Of a stretch of DNA of 64,000 nucleotides, positions 1-11,912 are shown piece after piece. Numbering within the stretch: position 1 is the stretch's first letter; every line of letters begins with the position of its first letter. The DNA is taken from contig OX421962.1 in assembly GCA_949128115.1 (NCBI GenBank), positions 35,425,745-35,489,744 on the forward strand, given 5' to 3'. The translations under genes and the position numbers were made by a program. The notes beneath the pieces were generated by a model, which saw nothing but the letters and a program-made list of their open reading frames with translations, did no database searches and was not told where the DNA came from. Source of the DNA: Anaspis maculata. Its lineage: Eukaryota > Arthropoda > Insecta > Coleoptera > Scraptiidae.

Positions 1-239
1 CTGCTTAGAGGTCGTGAAGTGACATTTCACAACTTGTTGTAGAATCAGATAGGCCAGGCATATCATTAACGGCTTCGTCCGATTAACGTACAGAATCAAA
101 CAGGCCGTAGATATCATCAACCGTTTCGTGTGATTGACGTTTGGCGACTTGGAGTTTGAAGATCATCAAATTTTGGACAACGGCAGCTCACTTACACGAA
201 AAGGTCGAGAAATTGTTTGACCGGGTCCAGGGCCCAACC

Positions 240-360
240 GAGGTCTTCCTCAGTGGAGGGGTGTAGATGGGCAAAAATGCCGACTGTACGCGAGCGAAGC
301 AAGCGGGAATGCGCTGCAGGCGATTTTTTTCGAGTAATAATAATAATAATAATAATAATG
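240..360. mobile_element. hAT-like fragment with (TAA)n microsatellite
   Basis: The stretch contains CAGTGGAGGGG, a GCGAGCGAAGCAAGCGGG-type segment and GCGCTGCAGGCGATTTTTTT, followed by about eight TAA units at 335-359. The GCGCYGCAGGCGA...TTTTTTCG block recurs inside the hAT-type element at 28401-28977 and in the candidate at 15216-15530, so this is probably a relic of the same group. No matching right terminus or target duplication was found. Confidence 0.35.
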
Positions 361-384
361 ACAATAATAGGTATAAAAAAAAAG

Positions 385-1190
385 TAGGTTCAGTTGTACC
401 GTGATTCTAGTAGGCTGGGCAAATTTCACAGTTTGGCATTGTAGACTTCACGTATAACTGCCTAGTGTGCGCCTGAGCGTCTGGCTTCGAAAGATAGGTT
501 ATGTTGGTAAGATGGTGTGTTGACTGTTGCTGTCAAAAATGAAAAATTTACCGAAAACAACTTTGCAAATTGCAAATATGGAGTGGATGTAGTTCACCTT
601 TCACAAGTTCCGCAAATTTCTTGTTCCAGTACGATGTCCTGAGCAGTGAAATCAAGTATCAACGCCGATGAATCCCATCCCCACAAAAATTAGGAGGGTT
701 CAGCTTCCCATCGTTTCCAGCCTTCCAGAGTGTGGGTACTTCTTTTAAAACCAGGAATAGTTCACAATGCTTCCATATTATGTGGTTTTTGAAAATAGAT
801 CCACGTCTTCTCCGCAAAGCTGAACGTCATGGGGTACATGCCCAGCACCTATTCCGACCATTTTTTCTCTCAGAAGCGAGTTCTTGATGGCACTCTCGAG
901 GACTTTGAAATAGGCACTGGACGTTATTGTTCAAGACACAAGCTGAGGCGCAAACACAGTTTTCACAGTAATGGGTATAATTTCACCACAATTTTCGTGA
1001 AACTCGTGATTTTCAGTCTATTTGACACTCGATTTGACAAACGGTAAAGTTGTTGATCTTGTCGTCAAGCTTAAACTTTCAAATATCAATGCAACCAACT
1101 GCCAAGTTCTAAGGAGTTTTCAAATATCAGATTTGAAAACTTAGAAACAAAATCTCACAGCCAACTAGAATCACGGTACAAGTGAACCTA
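385..1190. mobile_element. Non-autonomous TIR element (copy 1 of 2)
   Basis: The ends are inverted repeats of about 33 bp. The left end begins TAGGTTCAGTTGTACCGTGA, and the right end is its reverse complement with about two mismatches (ACTAGAATCACGGTACAAGT, then GAACCTA). The interior is not palindromic and has no convincing ORF; a 72-codon ORF at 829-1047 resembles nothing I know. A shorter relative at 46578-46908 shares both ends and adjoining sequence such as GGGCAAATTT and GGTTATGTTG. The superfamily is not assigned. Confidence 0.65.
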
Positions 1191-2488
1191 CTATACCTTT
1201 TTTATACAAAAATATAGTAGCCCAAAAAAAAGATAAGAACCAGGAAAACAAGGGAAGAGGAATATACAAAAATCACCGCATCCAATAACTAACAAATCTA
1301 GACCACTTGAAAGCGTCAATGCCGTCTATCGGAAAAGGTGCCAAAATGCCCTAAACAAAATTATAGATAATGATACGTATTTCGCGTTTAGGTTCGTTCA
1401 TGATTGAGACAATCGCTTTAAAACACACCCTTTTGATTACTGCGTACTACAATAAATACACGTCAACAACTACCTACTGCTTGCGCTTGGGTAGATCGCT
1501 TTCATCTCGGCTTTGACTTCTCGCTGTTATCGTTCTTGATTGAAAACTGGTCCGTAGGCCGAGGATCGTGCTTTATATAGCTCCGACTATTGTTCTGGAA
1601 TCTTTCATCGGTCCTCCAGCAAATTCCACAATGACTTGGGATACGGTTTTGCGACGACTTCCGAAAAACCCCACACCTTTCGCGTGCTTACCGCGTGGTC
1701 TGGAATGGCAGCACCTCCGCCATTTCGACTGATGTTTCCTACTCGGCTGTTGAATCTCCCATGTAATTTCAATAGCCAAGCCATGCCGTATGTTCTAGAA
1801 TGTCTAGAGCTTCGCACTTGTACACTGTAATCTCAAAGGCGGAACAGTCTAGAAAGATGAGGTGTTTTGGAGAATGCATGCGAGCGTCGGCGTTCATAAC
1901 AATAGTATCAATGAAGAGAATGTGGTGGCTTCGTTGATCGTTGGGGCGAAAAAAGTATGAAGGTAGCAAAAATGCATGAGCGATATATTGCAAAAGTATA
2001 TCTTCGATATATCGCCTTTTTCTAAGGCAATGATAGCAAGAGAATTTTAGTGGTAGACGCCAGCATGCAGACTTGGCTGAATCACTCAGATATTTATTGG
2101 GAGCTGATCACAGAAACGCATCACGAAGCATTTGATGAATTGTATTTTGATAAACAATAAACATATATTGAATATTGATCCTTCTTTGTTTTAGAAGAGA
2201 CCATTTTTTAAATATTGCCGAGATCGACTTACAGTGCAATTTTGAAGAGAATGCTGGAATATTCAGCGTCACGTGATGTTTCGACGGCTAGACACCGTAT
2301 ATCTGGTAACACAGCTGTATGCTGAACTAAAAACCATAATAATCGCACGACTGTAGAGTTGCCTGTGGGTACATACCTGGCTAAATGAGATTTGCCGATT
2401 CATGATAGAAAAATAGAAAATGCCGGGATTTGCCGACTGATGACTATATAATGAAAAATTTGGAGATTTGTCGACTTATATTTCGAAT
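1191..2488. other. No recognisable gene
   Basis: Only short ORFs under 80 codons on both strands, overlapping each other, with no domain signature. A small hairpin with arms GCGATATAT/ATATATCGC lies near 1981-2014. No transposon ends were seen. Confidence 0.5.
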
Positions 2489-2520
2489 GGGGGGGGGGGG
2501 GTGACACCCCCCCACACCCC
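2489..2520. repeat. Poly-G / poly-C hairpin tract
   Basis: A run of about 13 G, then TGACA, then C7ACACCCC, so the G and C tracts can pair across a short loop. It may be the remnant of a transposon terminus; similar G/C tracts occur in the hAT-like elements near 15300 and 28930. Confidence 0.5.
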
Positions 2521-2699
2521 TCCGTTGGTTGAGCCCTGACCGGGTCTTATTTATTGCAGAACTTGCTGTGGTGTACGTGAGGCCGAATGGTCAGTTGGTC
2601 AGTACAACATGTAACCTCACATTATCTACTTTTTTGAAAATATTCCTAATTACCTGTGTTCACTTCTCGATTAACACACACAGAGCCGCTGGCGTAGCT

Positions 2700-2930
2700 C
2701 AGTCAAACGCTATTCCAGATGGCTATTCCAAAGTCATCATTTCAATTGCGGTGTTCTAACTTAGCAAGGATAATTTCAAGAGAATCTTCTGGAAACATGA
2801 ATTTAGTACCCAGATTCCTACCCAAACTAATGTTTCCAGAAAATTCTTCTGAAATATCCTCAGTTTGTGAGTAAGTACATCAAAATTGAAATTTTGACTC
2901 TGTTTGACCATCTGGAATAGCTTTTGAATG
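2700..2930. mobile_element. Small foldback (inverted-repeat) element
   Basis: GCTATTCCAGATGG near 2709 reappears inverted as CCATCTGGAATAGC near 2908-2921. Pairing continues inward, with imperfections, through CTTCTGGAAACA / TGTTTCCAGAA. Arms are about 100 bp and there is no ORF. A GGCGTAGCTCAGT string at 2691 looks like a tRNA 5' end but has no matching T arm. Confidence 0.55.
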
Positions 2931-3089
2931 ATTCAAGTTGAAATTTTTAAAAATATTCCTGAAAAATTCCTGTTAATTTTTTTCAATCAGCCTAATAGTG
3001 TCAAATAATCCAAGAATCGCATTCTGTAGCATTTTTCATATAGTTCCCAAATATGATATCAGATTTTGAGAAAAATCTATACAAGATCA

Positions 3090-3380
3090 CTTCTTCAACA
3101 GAAAGTTCTAAAACAAAATTTTGAGCACGGTCCTGCTTCTTTTAATAAATGAATAGGGCGCTACAAAGGTCCTTGATGTTCGGTAATATACCTGCAAAAT
3201 TTCACTTGATTTCCGTGAGATATGACCAATCAAAGTTTTCGGTTGAACACATAGATCACCCTGTATATCGGAAACAGAGGACACCAGGAAGATTTCGAAG
3301 GCAGACTCTGACTTGCCTTGAAAACATACATCTACCCTCAAGCTATGTCGGTAACTTCGTGAGACACCCTGTATTTGGGG
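3090..3380. mobile_element. Fragment with CACCCTGTAT termini
   Basis: Two copies of the CACCCTGTAT motif, at about 3258 and 3365, match the terminal signal of the foldback elements elsewhere in the window. No facing TACAGGGTG partner was seen to the left, so this is treated as a truncated or decayed element. Confidence 0.3.
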
Positions 3381-3429
3381 GGGAGCTTCGCCATTAAGTT
3401 CCTGTCTTTATTCGAAAGCACCGTGTTCC

Positions 3430-4410
3430 TCTTTTATACTTGATCACTCACGTTGTAATTGGGCTCCCGTTTTCTCAGATCATGACCCTGTTTTTGATTC
3501 ATCGAAGCCTTCAGCAGACGGTCTTCCACTGCGCCATATATCTGAGGGAAGATAACATTCCGTCGATTTTAGTCCACGGTAACATCGTCCTGAAGGTCAA
3601 TGTGATCTTCTCCGCTAGACAATTCTAGAGAGATCACAAGAAACCACTTTCCATGGAACGTCAGAAATTTTGTTCGGGACCATAAATCCTTTAGTGGGTT
3701 GCTAATCTATCACATGTGAGACACGACGCACATAACTAAGGACGTCAGTCGCAGCTTTGGCCAAAATTATCTCTTCGAAATACGTGCGTATGTTTTGTGA
3801 GTTCCTTGTCCTTGTGACCGTCGTGACAACGAAATAAGATCCGAGCGCGAGCCTCCTTCGGAACGAATAACTTCCAATTATCAGAGTCTCTCGGGACGTA
3901 CATGACGTTGCGTCGCTAGTTCACATACTTGTAAAGTTTCCCATTTTGGATACTCTACGTTCCGTAAGTCAAAGGATCCGCTTCCACTTTTGCCAACATT
4001 CTGCGAAACCACGGATTTTTCGGAGTGTTTTCTGGTTGTGGTTGGGATCCTTCATCTTCGACAACATCAACAGGGCTGATGAAGACGGTCCGAGAGAGAA
4101 GATCAGGTGCGACGTGTTCTTGGCCCTTGCGATGGATGATGGTATAGTCGTATATTGTTGTAGCTTGACGGCTCAACGGACTAAAAGACCAGATGACTCC
4201 TTCAAGCTGTCCAACCAAAGGAAGAGAATGGTGGTGTGGTGGTCACAGGGGCTCACCTGTGAAGTAAACCCCTCCCACATAGTGGCGCAGTTTTTCAATC
4301 AACTCATCACGGCTAAGCACTCCCGTTCCACTGTGCTGTAGTTCCGCTTGGCACGAGATTAAGTACGACTGAAATATCAGATTGACCTCTCTCCTTCAGT
4401 AGGAAGCTCT
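3430..4410 (-). pseudogene. Ty3/gypsy LTR-retrotransposon pol fragment (RNase H to integrase), degenerate
   Basis: Read on the minus strand, the frames around 4400-4310 give YSTVERECLAV, the conserved Ty3/gypsy RNase H block. Around 4218-3955 they give TIIHRKGQEHVAPDLLSR, matching the usual HRKGxEnvvADaLSR end of the RNase H/tether region. Further down, NGKLYKYV, WKLFVPKEARARIL, CHDGHKD and a GPEQNF-like block recall the integrase N-terminal zinc-binding region and the start of its catalytic core. These pieces lie in different frames with several stops, so the copy is dead. No RT, gag or LTRs were found next to it, and upstream sequence loses similarity at about 4410. Ty3/gypsy is favoured over BEL/Pao because of the RNase H block. 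Confidence 0.8.
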
Positions 4411-4502
4411 TGTATGGAAACTCCCGGAATCCTAAACCCACTGGCATCCGCGTGATTATAAGAACAAATCGAAATTCGGTACTATGCGTCGTTCACGTTT
4501 TA

Positions 4503-4676
4503 AATTCAATAGACCTTTTTGGAGCAAAAATAAACTGGCAAGCTGGGGGGGCTACGGCTACGGCTGATGGCACCTGCAAAGTTTTGGAGCGAAGCTATCA
4601 GCGGCCATCAGCCCTATCCTTCTAGCGCTCCAGCCTGTCACTTTATTTTTTCTCCAAAAGTGTCATTCTACTGGAA
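4503..4676. mobile_element. Short foldback MITE-like element
   Basis: ATAGACCTTTTTGGAGCAAA with the following 20 bases pairs imperfectly with sequence ending TTTCTCCAAAAGTGTCATTC near 4655-4675, over arms of about 42 bp. The loop carries GGCTACGGCTACGGCTGATGG and a partial inverted match to it (CAGCGGCCATCAGCC). No coding potential. Confidence 0.5.
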
Positions 4677-4840
4677 CTAAAAAGTGTACAGGATATACCA
4701 AAATGGGTGCCGAGACCAAAAATGTTTCAATTTTCTGGAAAGAGTCTGCTACGCTCTCGCTTAGGCACAACCTACATACCTCCAGCCCTGAAAATGAGGC
4801 TTTACGCTCTTGCTGCATGAATAACTATCTCAAATTAAGA

Positions 4841-4895
4841 TTCGGATTTCAATACCATTGAAGACATAATGTCTTCATTGATATTGAAATTCGAA
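4841..4895. repeat. Near-perfect short hairpin
   Basis: TTCGGATTTCAATACCATTG then AAGACAT faces ATGTCTTCATTGATATTGAA then ATTCGAA. The stem is about 26 bp with few mismatches and almost no loop. It could be a MITE relic; with no loop it is a poor microRNA precursor. Confidence 0.55.
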
Positions 4896-4929
4896 AACAT
4901 CCATTCCAGTTCAAAAGAGAGCGTGGCAA

Positions 4930-6834
4930 CTTTCAGCAGTTTTGCACTGTTTTATTTACCACTCTGTATAAACTTTATGTAAAGCATCTAATTTTTGCAA
5001 AAGAACAGATTGATAGCCTAAGAATAAGACCAGCTTACTAGCTCATGGTCCAAACATATTTTGAATTGTTGCCAGCCATATACTTTGCCAGCAATCCAAA
5101 GTGAGGACAAAATTGGCCGTGTAATGTTTACTTCCTCGATCAGTTTATAACTAGTGATCGAATCAATTTCTTCTCAAGTCGCAATGATTCCTGAAAATCT
5201 GGCGAAAAAACGTGGCTACCAAGGAGACCGAGGCCTACTTTGAGGAGAAATTCATTCGATCACTCTTCATATTACACGAAGTACCTACATATTGAAAATT
5301 AGGTGTGTATTTCAAGAAATCATTCTTAGGTGTCTTCGTGATATCTGATCTGATTACCATTCAGAACTCACAAGAAATTGCTGACTCTGAGTTTGTCCCT
5401 CCTCCTTTCCCCTCATCCACACCATGAGCACTGGGAAACACGTAGTATTTTCCCCCGAGGTTTTCTCATTGACACCATAAACGACCACCTAGGCCATGCG
5501 TCCGTATCCAAGTGTTATTTACCACCGGTAAAAGTGTTCGTCCTTAGATTTCCTAGAAGTTTGCTTTCGAGACGATCGAGCAAGGGTCAAGGAAATTTCT
5601 GAAGCATGAAGCGGCGTCAGAAGAAGCCTCGTCAACCTTTGTATCTTCTCCGGTGCGCACATATAAGGTTTGTCAACATATTTGCGCGATGGCAGGTATA
5701 TATGTCCGAGAGAAAATAAATATTTTGCTTTACAAGTAACACAGGTAATATGCGTACACACACATTGTAGCCAATTGATAATGCAGCGTGTGTGTGCGTC
5801 CGAGCTAGTGTGGTGTGTGTACAAATATATTTACGGCTACAGAAGTAAAGTTTTTTCCGAGAAAAGTCCTGTGTAGCAGTAACCTTCCAATATGAATGCT
5901 TAGGCAAACACTTTTAGCGGTTTAGGAGCAGTATAGTGGACAGCCGGTATTGTGTACTTAGCCACCATCGCTGTTTGTTCTCGACATTCCTCAGTCTTTG
6001 GCCACTACGTTCATTCTTCAAATGTTATCATCAAACATAAACAGGATCCGGTGATGCCGATGGTCTTCCAGTTCTCCAACCCCTTCCCCGCACATCCACC
6101 TTCAACTTCTCGTCTTTGATATTTAGGTGATCTCCTCAATGAAACTGTTATATACTGTGCACGCTTAAGCAACGCTACTTCAGGAGTAAGCAAGATTTTC
6201 AGACACCTATAAATCGCGAGCAAAATACTTTGATGATAAATCGCGCACCAGGGCAACTTCATAAATAATGGCCGCGTTTCCGCAAACAAGTAGCGATCGC
6301 GCGTTGTGAGAAACACTTCCTAACCCGATGCGATGGTCCAATTTGGTTTGCCCCCGCCTTGTAGGACAAATTGCAGGATCAATGCTCATATTATTCCCGA
6401 AGTAAATGTACAGAAGTCGATGCTCTTATTTCCACTGACTGGGATTCCACCGAGTCAACATAATGGCAAAGTTTTAAGACAACTATTTCTTGAGGGGAGT
6501 TGCGATAAAGTTTAAGTGCCATAGCCGTGCCTCAGCGTTCGGGTCTTTTACTTCAAAAAAGCAGTAATAGTGCGGAAACGAGCAGATTGTAAAAGGAATG
6601 CCACGTATGTAGGGAATGTTTTTGTTAACGTAGATGTATACTTACCAAGATTTACAAAAGTGTGACTACTTCAAAAGCTGTTCACATTTCGAAAAACAAA
6701 TCTTAATACCTACCTACTTACCTATCAGGCATGTTGAGGTTTTCTCAATTTTAATGGATTTTGAATTTTGAGGAAGAAATTTCAAACGGGCCATTCTGCC
6801 CGGCGCGGCAGTGTGACATGGGCAATCTCCGCTG
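4930..6834. other. No recognisable gene; CA/TG-rich patch
   Basis: Short overlapping ORFs up to 101 codons on opposite strands. 5753-5820 contains TACACACACA and TGTGTGTGCG, which can pair and explain the open frames on both strands. Nothing else was recognised. Confidence 0.45.
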
Positions 6835-7925
6835 TACGTGGATTGGTCAATTTAAGGAAATAAAATAAAATAAAAATTTACCGACTTTACAAAGCCAAAT
6901 TCGCCGTTGATAAAAAAAATTCATAACTAAAGAACCATACGTCCGATTGGACTTATTTCATGTTTTAAACACTTTTTCAAAGTGTCTGCTGATTATGGTT
7001 TCGCAGATGTGTACACAAAATTTCATTATTCTTGTACTTCGCCGCGGCCTGAATTTTCCATGTCATCATATAGAACTGTGAGTATTTTCGACAATAATTA
7101 TTCTTCCAGTTTTGGAAGCCGTATTTGCCTGATGTCAACATAATGTCATCCAAACGTTCCACCCCTCAGATACTACTCATGTGCCAAGTTCCATCAAAAT
7201 CTGTGTGAATCTGTGAATTTTGCCAAAGATGTGAAAAAATAACGGAAGGTTCTATTAAATTATGTTGTGGTCCATACCTGACCGACTTTTCGGAGCCAAA
7301 AGCTTATTTTTATGTCTGCCTGCTATTAGACGCATGTTCACAATGTTGTATTGCAGCAATCAATTCAGAGACACGGAAAAAAACGAAGGAAACTCCCATT
7401 TTTTACCTATATTCAAAATATTGTTTTTATTCAAGTTGCACGTCTGACTGTAATCGGAACTGGTACACACATGTTTCATTGAGTCCTTGGTCTCGGTCTT
7501 GCTCCCGAATTTGGTTGAAATCCTTCCGGTACTTCTTGAGTTATTGAACATCAAAGTTTCTTTTACATGTTTTGAATTGAGTTTTTGGAAAGCTTCAAAA
7601 TGAGCTATCAAAAATCAAAATCGTTAGGTACGTCACAATCTCTTGTCACTCTTTAACAGTGACATTTCATGCTGGCAGATCACGCTGAACACTGAACAGC
7701 TCATTTCCACCTTTCTACCATAAACTATACCAAATTTGGTGAATCGGTTAGACGGTTTAAAAATTAATCGGGGGGTCATAAAAAATCTTACACACGCACA
7801 GACCAACATGGAAAATTTTTTCGTCAGATATCGACGTTTTAAGATACGGGGCCAGGAGTCCATAGAACGAATGATTTTTTCGTGATTACCATCATATTTC
7901 TCATTTTTCGAAGAATAGACCAAGA
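6835..7925 (+). repeat. Dispersed repeat family A, copy 1
   Basis: This stretch is co-linear with about 58555-59690. Shared blocks in order: AAATAAAATAAAAATTTA, ACACTTTTTCAAAGTGTCT, a GTCAT...GAGTATTTT.GA segment, GCCTGATGTCAACA, CATACCAAATTT near 7720, AATTAATCGGGGGGTCA at about 7763 and TCATTTTTCG.AGAAT at the end. No protein signature is visible. Sequence of the type ACCAAATTT..TCGAAATCGG followed by (ACAGAC)n is frequent in 3' regions of insect retroposons, so this may be an untranslated or non-autonomous retroelement. That class assignment is inference. Confidence 0.55.
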
Positions 7926-7926
7926 G

Positions 7927-8608
7927 CTAGCAACAATTCATTTACCTCATAAACAAAATGCAGTTTGACTTCTGGGGCATGTAGAGATAATGATGGGCTT
8001 CCATAAAATATTTGTCTTATGAAAAACACCCCTTGCTTTCTCACAAGACAAGCAAATAAATGTGACAGCAGTATTCAACAGCGGATTTTCTAGAGTTCTT
8101 GATCGATATGAATATAAATTTTATCAGGAATGGATAGGTTGAACTATCTTTCAACTAAATTGAATGGAAAAGAAGATCGAAATGTATTAGAAACTACCAA
8201 AAACCAGATTTCCAAGCAGACGGAAGTTGGCACCGGTTTTTCTAGTAGACGTGATTCGAGAATCGGCCATCAAATACGATCCAAACAGCTCGGCCTAGCC
8301 CACTAGCTTAAACATGCCAATTGAGAAAGTCTGGTTTTTGGTCGTTTCTAGTACATTTCGAGATTCGGTCCCATTCAATTTACTTGAAAGATAGTTCAAC
8401 CTATCCATTCCTGATGAAATTGATATTTATATCGATTAAGAACTCCAGAAAATTCGCTGTTGAATGTTGAATGCTGCTGTCAAATGGCACATTTCTTTGC
8501 TTGTCTTGTGAGAAGTATTTTATGGAAGCCCATCATCATCTCTACATGCCCCAGAAGTCAGACCGCACTTTGCTGATGAGGTAAATAAAATTTTGCCAGC
8601 TCTTGATC
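7927..8608. mobile_element. Foldback element, about 680 bp
   Basis: GACTTCTGGGGCATGTAGAG near 7969 and CTCTACATGCCCCAGAAGTC near 8541 are exact inverted matches. Pairing continues through GATGGGCTTCCATAAAATA, the AGACAAGCAAA block and ATGGATAGGTTGAACTATCT, to a centre near 8265. Arms are about 300 bp. No ORF and no TACAGGGTG end. It abuts the end of family A copy 1. Confidence 0.75.
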
Positions 8609-8992
8609 TATAATAAGCAACCCCTAATCTGATTTTTCTCGACATGTCAAATCATAAAGCAGAAGCAAAATAAAAAAAAAGATTGACCTTCTACACTAGT
8701 ACCTAGATCTAGTGTCACTAAAGTTTTTGGGCTCTCGACTACCAATCCACAATGGTGCGTCGAGCTCCTTGTAGCTGTTGAGGTTCACTTGACGTCGTAA
8801 TGTAGGCGCTGGCTCTTTTTTCTGAAGTCCTGAAAACTTTACCTTTTCTCCTCTTGAAAATGATACGTCATCTTCGATATTTGGTGGACTGTTATTATTT
8901 TATTTTTTCAACATGATTTTTGATTTATAATTTTGTCATCACATGCCTACTTGATAACGAAAACGATATAGGTACGAAATTCGTAACACAAT

Positions 8993-10064
8993 ATACAGGG
9001 TGTCCGTTTTTTGAGGCTAAGCATGGGTATCTCGCTTATCTTGAGAGATACAAACCTCGGGTACCACCAAACTTTTATCAACGCGATAACTTTATCACTC
9101 TGATAGTAACTAAGCAACTGGTCATCCTATTGGCTGATGCATAGCAACTATCAGCGTGATAGATTTAATCTCCTCTTAAAATTTTGGTGGAACCCGAGGA
9201 AAGTCGGTTAAATCAGGAAAAAGTTGCGCATTTTCATGACGATCAATGATCCAAAAAGAAATTTGACGTATCGATTCTAGTTTTTGAGATATCGTAAAAA
9301 AAAACAGGAATTTGAATTTTTGTTTCAATTTTTTATTCAAAAAACGGTTGAAGGTGGCCTTTTCTGATCTAGACATTGTCGAAGCACTTTTTCAAGGGGA
9401 ATCCAAAGCTGCCAAAATCTTTATTCTAGCTCTCAAAGCAACCGAGATACGACATTCAACTTTTTTCTTTAATGGGCGCCATATTGGATTTTGATATTTT
9501 TGAATACGGTATTCTTTTCTGGTTACAACGATGTGCCACATGTCACTGTTGAATAAATGTTTAACATTTACGTTTTTTTTTTATTGTCGGTGCTGATTTT
9601 GTTTCCAAAGCACTCTTTGAAAAATAAAAAATAAATGTTTTGCTCAAAAGCATGAATTCAACAGTGGCAACAACAACACATCGTTGTAACCAGAAAAAAA
9701 TATCGTAATCAAAAATGTGAAAATCCAATATGGCGCCCATGATTGAAAAAAAAGTTGTCATATCTCGGTTGTTTTGAAAGCTAGAATGAAGATTTTGGCA
9801 ACATTGAATTTCCCTTGGAAAAGTGTCGCTACAATGTTTGAATTAGAAAAGGCTACCTTCAACCGTTTTTCAAATAAAAAATGAAAAAAAATTACAAATT
9901 GGTTTCTTTTCAATATCTCGAAAACTAAAACTGACAAGTCAAATATCTTCTTGGTTCATTGATCGTCATAAAAATTCGCAACTTTTTCTCAATTCAACCG
10001 ACTCAGTCTCTCTAAAGATAAGCGAGATACCCATGCTTAGCCTCGAAAAACGGATAGCCTGTAT
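8993..10064. mobile_element. Foldback family B, copy 1
   Basis: The left end is TACAGGGTGTCCGTTTTTTG, followed by AGGCTAAGCATGGGTATCTC. The right end is the inverted GAGATACCCATGCTTAGCCT, then CGAAAAACGGATAGCCTGTA. Pairing extends through both arms (CCAAAATCTTTATTCTAGCT / AGCTAGAATGAAGATTTTGG; TTGGATTTT / AAAATCCAATATGGCGCC) to a centre near 9560-9610. Copy 2 is at 29679-30606 in this window. Both are non-coding and imperfect, so probably old non-autonomous DNA transposons. Confidence 0.85.
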
Positions 10065-11230
10065 GTATGTATGTATAATCAATTTCACGACTTTCTGCAT
10101 TAGAGTAAGCTATGGAAAAATTGTGTTGTGTTGGTACGGATGATACGATGACAAGGGGATGCCAGCCAGCTGTCTATACGTGCAATTTTCAATGTGACAC
10201 CTTGTTACTGTCTCGAGGTATCATGTACGCGATAGTGAAATTTTTTAGGCATAAGTATGCCAGGAATCGTGAATTTCTTTGGAGTGCTTTGCAGTGTGGA
10301 CGTTGAGGGACATTGTCTTTACTCTGGTTGGTGGGTCTCCGCCAAGTTTGTTAGATTTTTGGCAGCTACTAATTAATGATGTCGAAGATCGGCAGGATAC
10401 TACCCGGATGAAAAGGCCTACCGCTCAAAAGGCTACATCGTCCGATGCACATCACTGAAGTAATGGGCTTACAATTTTTAGACACGTTTCTTCACTAGTC
10501 AAACTGTTACGTAAAATTCAGAGCCCTCCACAACAGAGGAGGAATGGTCATGGTCGTCTTGGGGAGCCTCAACATGAAAAATCCGGCATCTTTCTTTTTT
10601 ATTTATACGACCAGTCGATCACTATACTTTCCTTTCCACGATTCTTCAACAGCTGCAACCTCAACACCGAAAAAAGTGCGGTAGTTTAAAATTCACATGT
10701 CACATAAAACCGTGACAACTCTAATAACGTTCGGAATCCCTAATAATTTGATAACACACAAAATGTTGTGAGTTTCTCTTGAATGGTCAGCTTACTTCAG
10801 AAAACTGCGTAAAACAGGTGCATATATGAGTTTTTGAGACATTTTCTCCATCCAAGTCTGTCATGTAACAGCTTCCTGAACCTGTTGCTATAGGACAAAA
10901 AATAAATAGAATAATGGTTACATCCCAGCCGGGCACTATGCTTAGGTTGGTATATACCATATTTTAACTCAATCAGACTAACGATTCTGTAGTTATTGTC
11001 TTAAGTATATTACAGACTCCAGACAGCCTACAGAATCCAGACATAGAAATTACTATGGAAATAGTCTTGGTTTGTCTTGGCAGACTTCAGAATAGATGAG
11101 TCTCCATCTAAAAACCAATCAGCACAATCACAATAAGTACTTTTCCTTCCCTTGGTGAGGGTCAGTAGAGTAACAGGTTGAAGGTATACTAATTTTAATT
11201 TATGACAAAACTACCGCTCAATTTTCATTG
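10065..11230. other. No recognisable gene
   Basis: A 64-codon ORF at 10112-10306 has no recognisable motif. TATGTATGTATG at 10061-10074 is a tiny simple repeat just outside the foldback. Nothing else was identified. Confidence 0.45.
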
Positions 11231-11912
11231 GTTGCAACCAGGGCCGATTCTGACTCGTCGGCCGCCCTGGTGCGAAAAATATTTGGCCGCCCGCCCAGCT
11301 GTTTTCTAGCGGGGGCGCCCAGGGTTTCTGAAAATTGCGCCGTAGGTGATTTTTTACTTTAATCTATTTTGCGCTGAGTGCCTACGTCCATGGCTACCTC
11401 ACTTTAGCATACTCTATAGATGAGTTCTTAGGTACCCACTTATATCAATTTATATTAATTTTGAAGCTGAATGGAATCAGAAAAAGCTGTTCAAATAGAC
11501 AGTTGTTTATTGATAAGAAGACAAAACCCCAGACAAAACCCAAAAAAATGTCATAATTATTAGTAAAATACCTATAACTCGACCTGTAATCTTGGAAAAA
11601 ATAAAAACACAACTTGAACAGAATTTAGATACTTATCTAATGAAGAAGTCTAATATTTATATTAGTTGCAGGGCGTCCGCCTCGCCTCCATTCTTGACAA
11701 CTTCTTGTATTTTTGCGACACCAAAAACAAAAATCAAATAACCGCGGGGCGGCCGCCTTCAGTCTCAAAAATCATATCAACTTTTTTTGCCACTAATGCC
11801 ACTCAATTTTTTATTTAAAAAAGTTTGGCGGCCGTTTGCCGCCCTTGAATTTTGGCCGCCCTTGTGCAGGGGCACGTCCAGCACACCACTCAGAATCGGC
11901 CCTGGTTGCAAC
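11231..11912. mobile_element. Non-autonomous hAT element with 8-bp target duplication
   Basis: The element proper is 11239-11904 (666 bp), with perfect 15-bp terminal inverted repeats, CAGGGCCGATTCTGA on the left and its complement on the right. It is flanked by an exact 8-bp direct repeat, GTTGCAAC, at 11231-11238 and 11905-11912. An 8-bp duplication with a CAGGG-type TIR is diagnostic of the hAT superfamily. The interior is rich in GGCCGCC blocks near both ends and has no transposase ORF; the overlapping small ORFs at 11777-12092 are products of the terminal repeats. The perfect duplication suggests a fairly recent insertion. Confidence 0.92.

Noticed and set aside
2691..2705. GGCGTAGCTCAGT, resembling the 5' part of a tRNA gene.
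   Set aside because: No T arm or acceptor complement follows; the string is at the edge of a small foldback.
3946..4341. A 131-codon plus-strand ORF.
   Set aside because: It lies antisense to the Ty3/gypsy RNase H remnant, whose motifs are read on the minus strand.
4841..4895. Hairpin considered as a microRNA precursor.
   Set aside because: The stem has almost no loop and is fully self-complementary, more like a MITE relic than a pre-miRNA.
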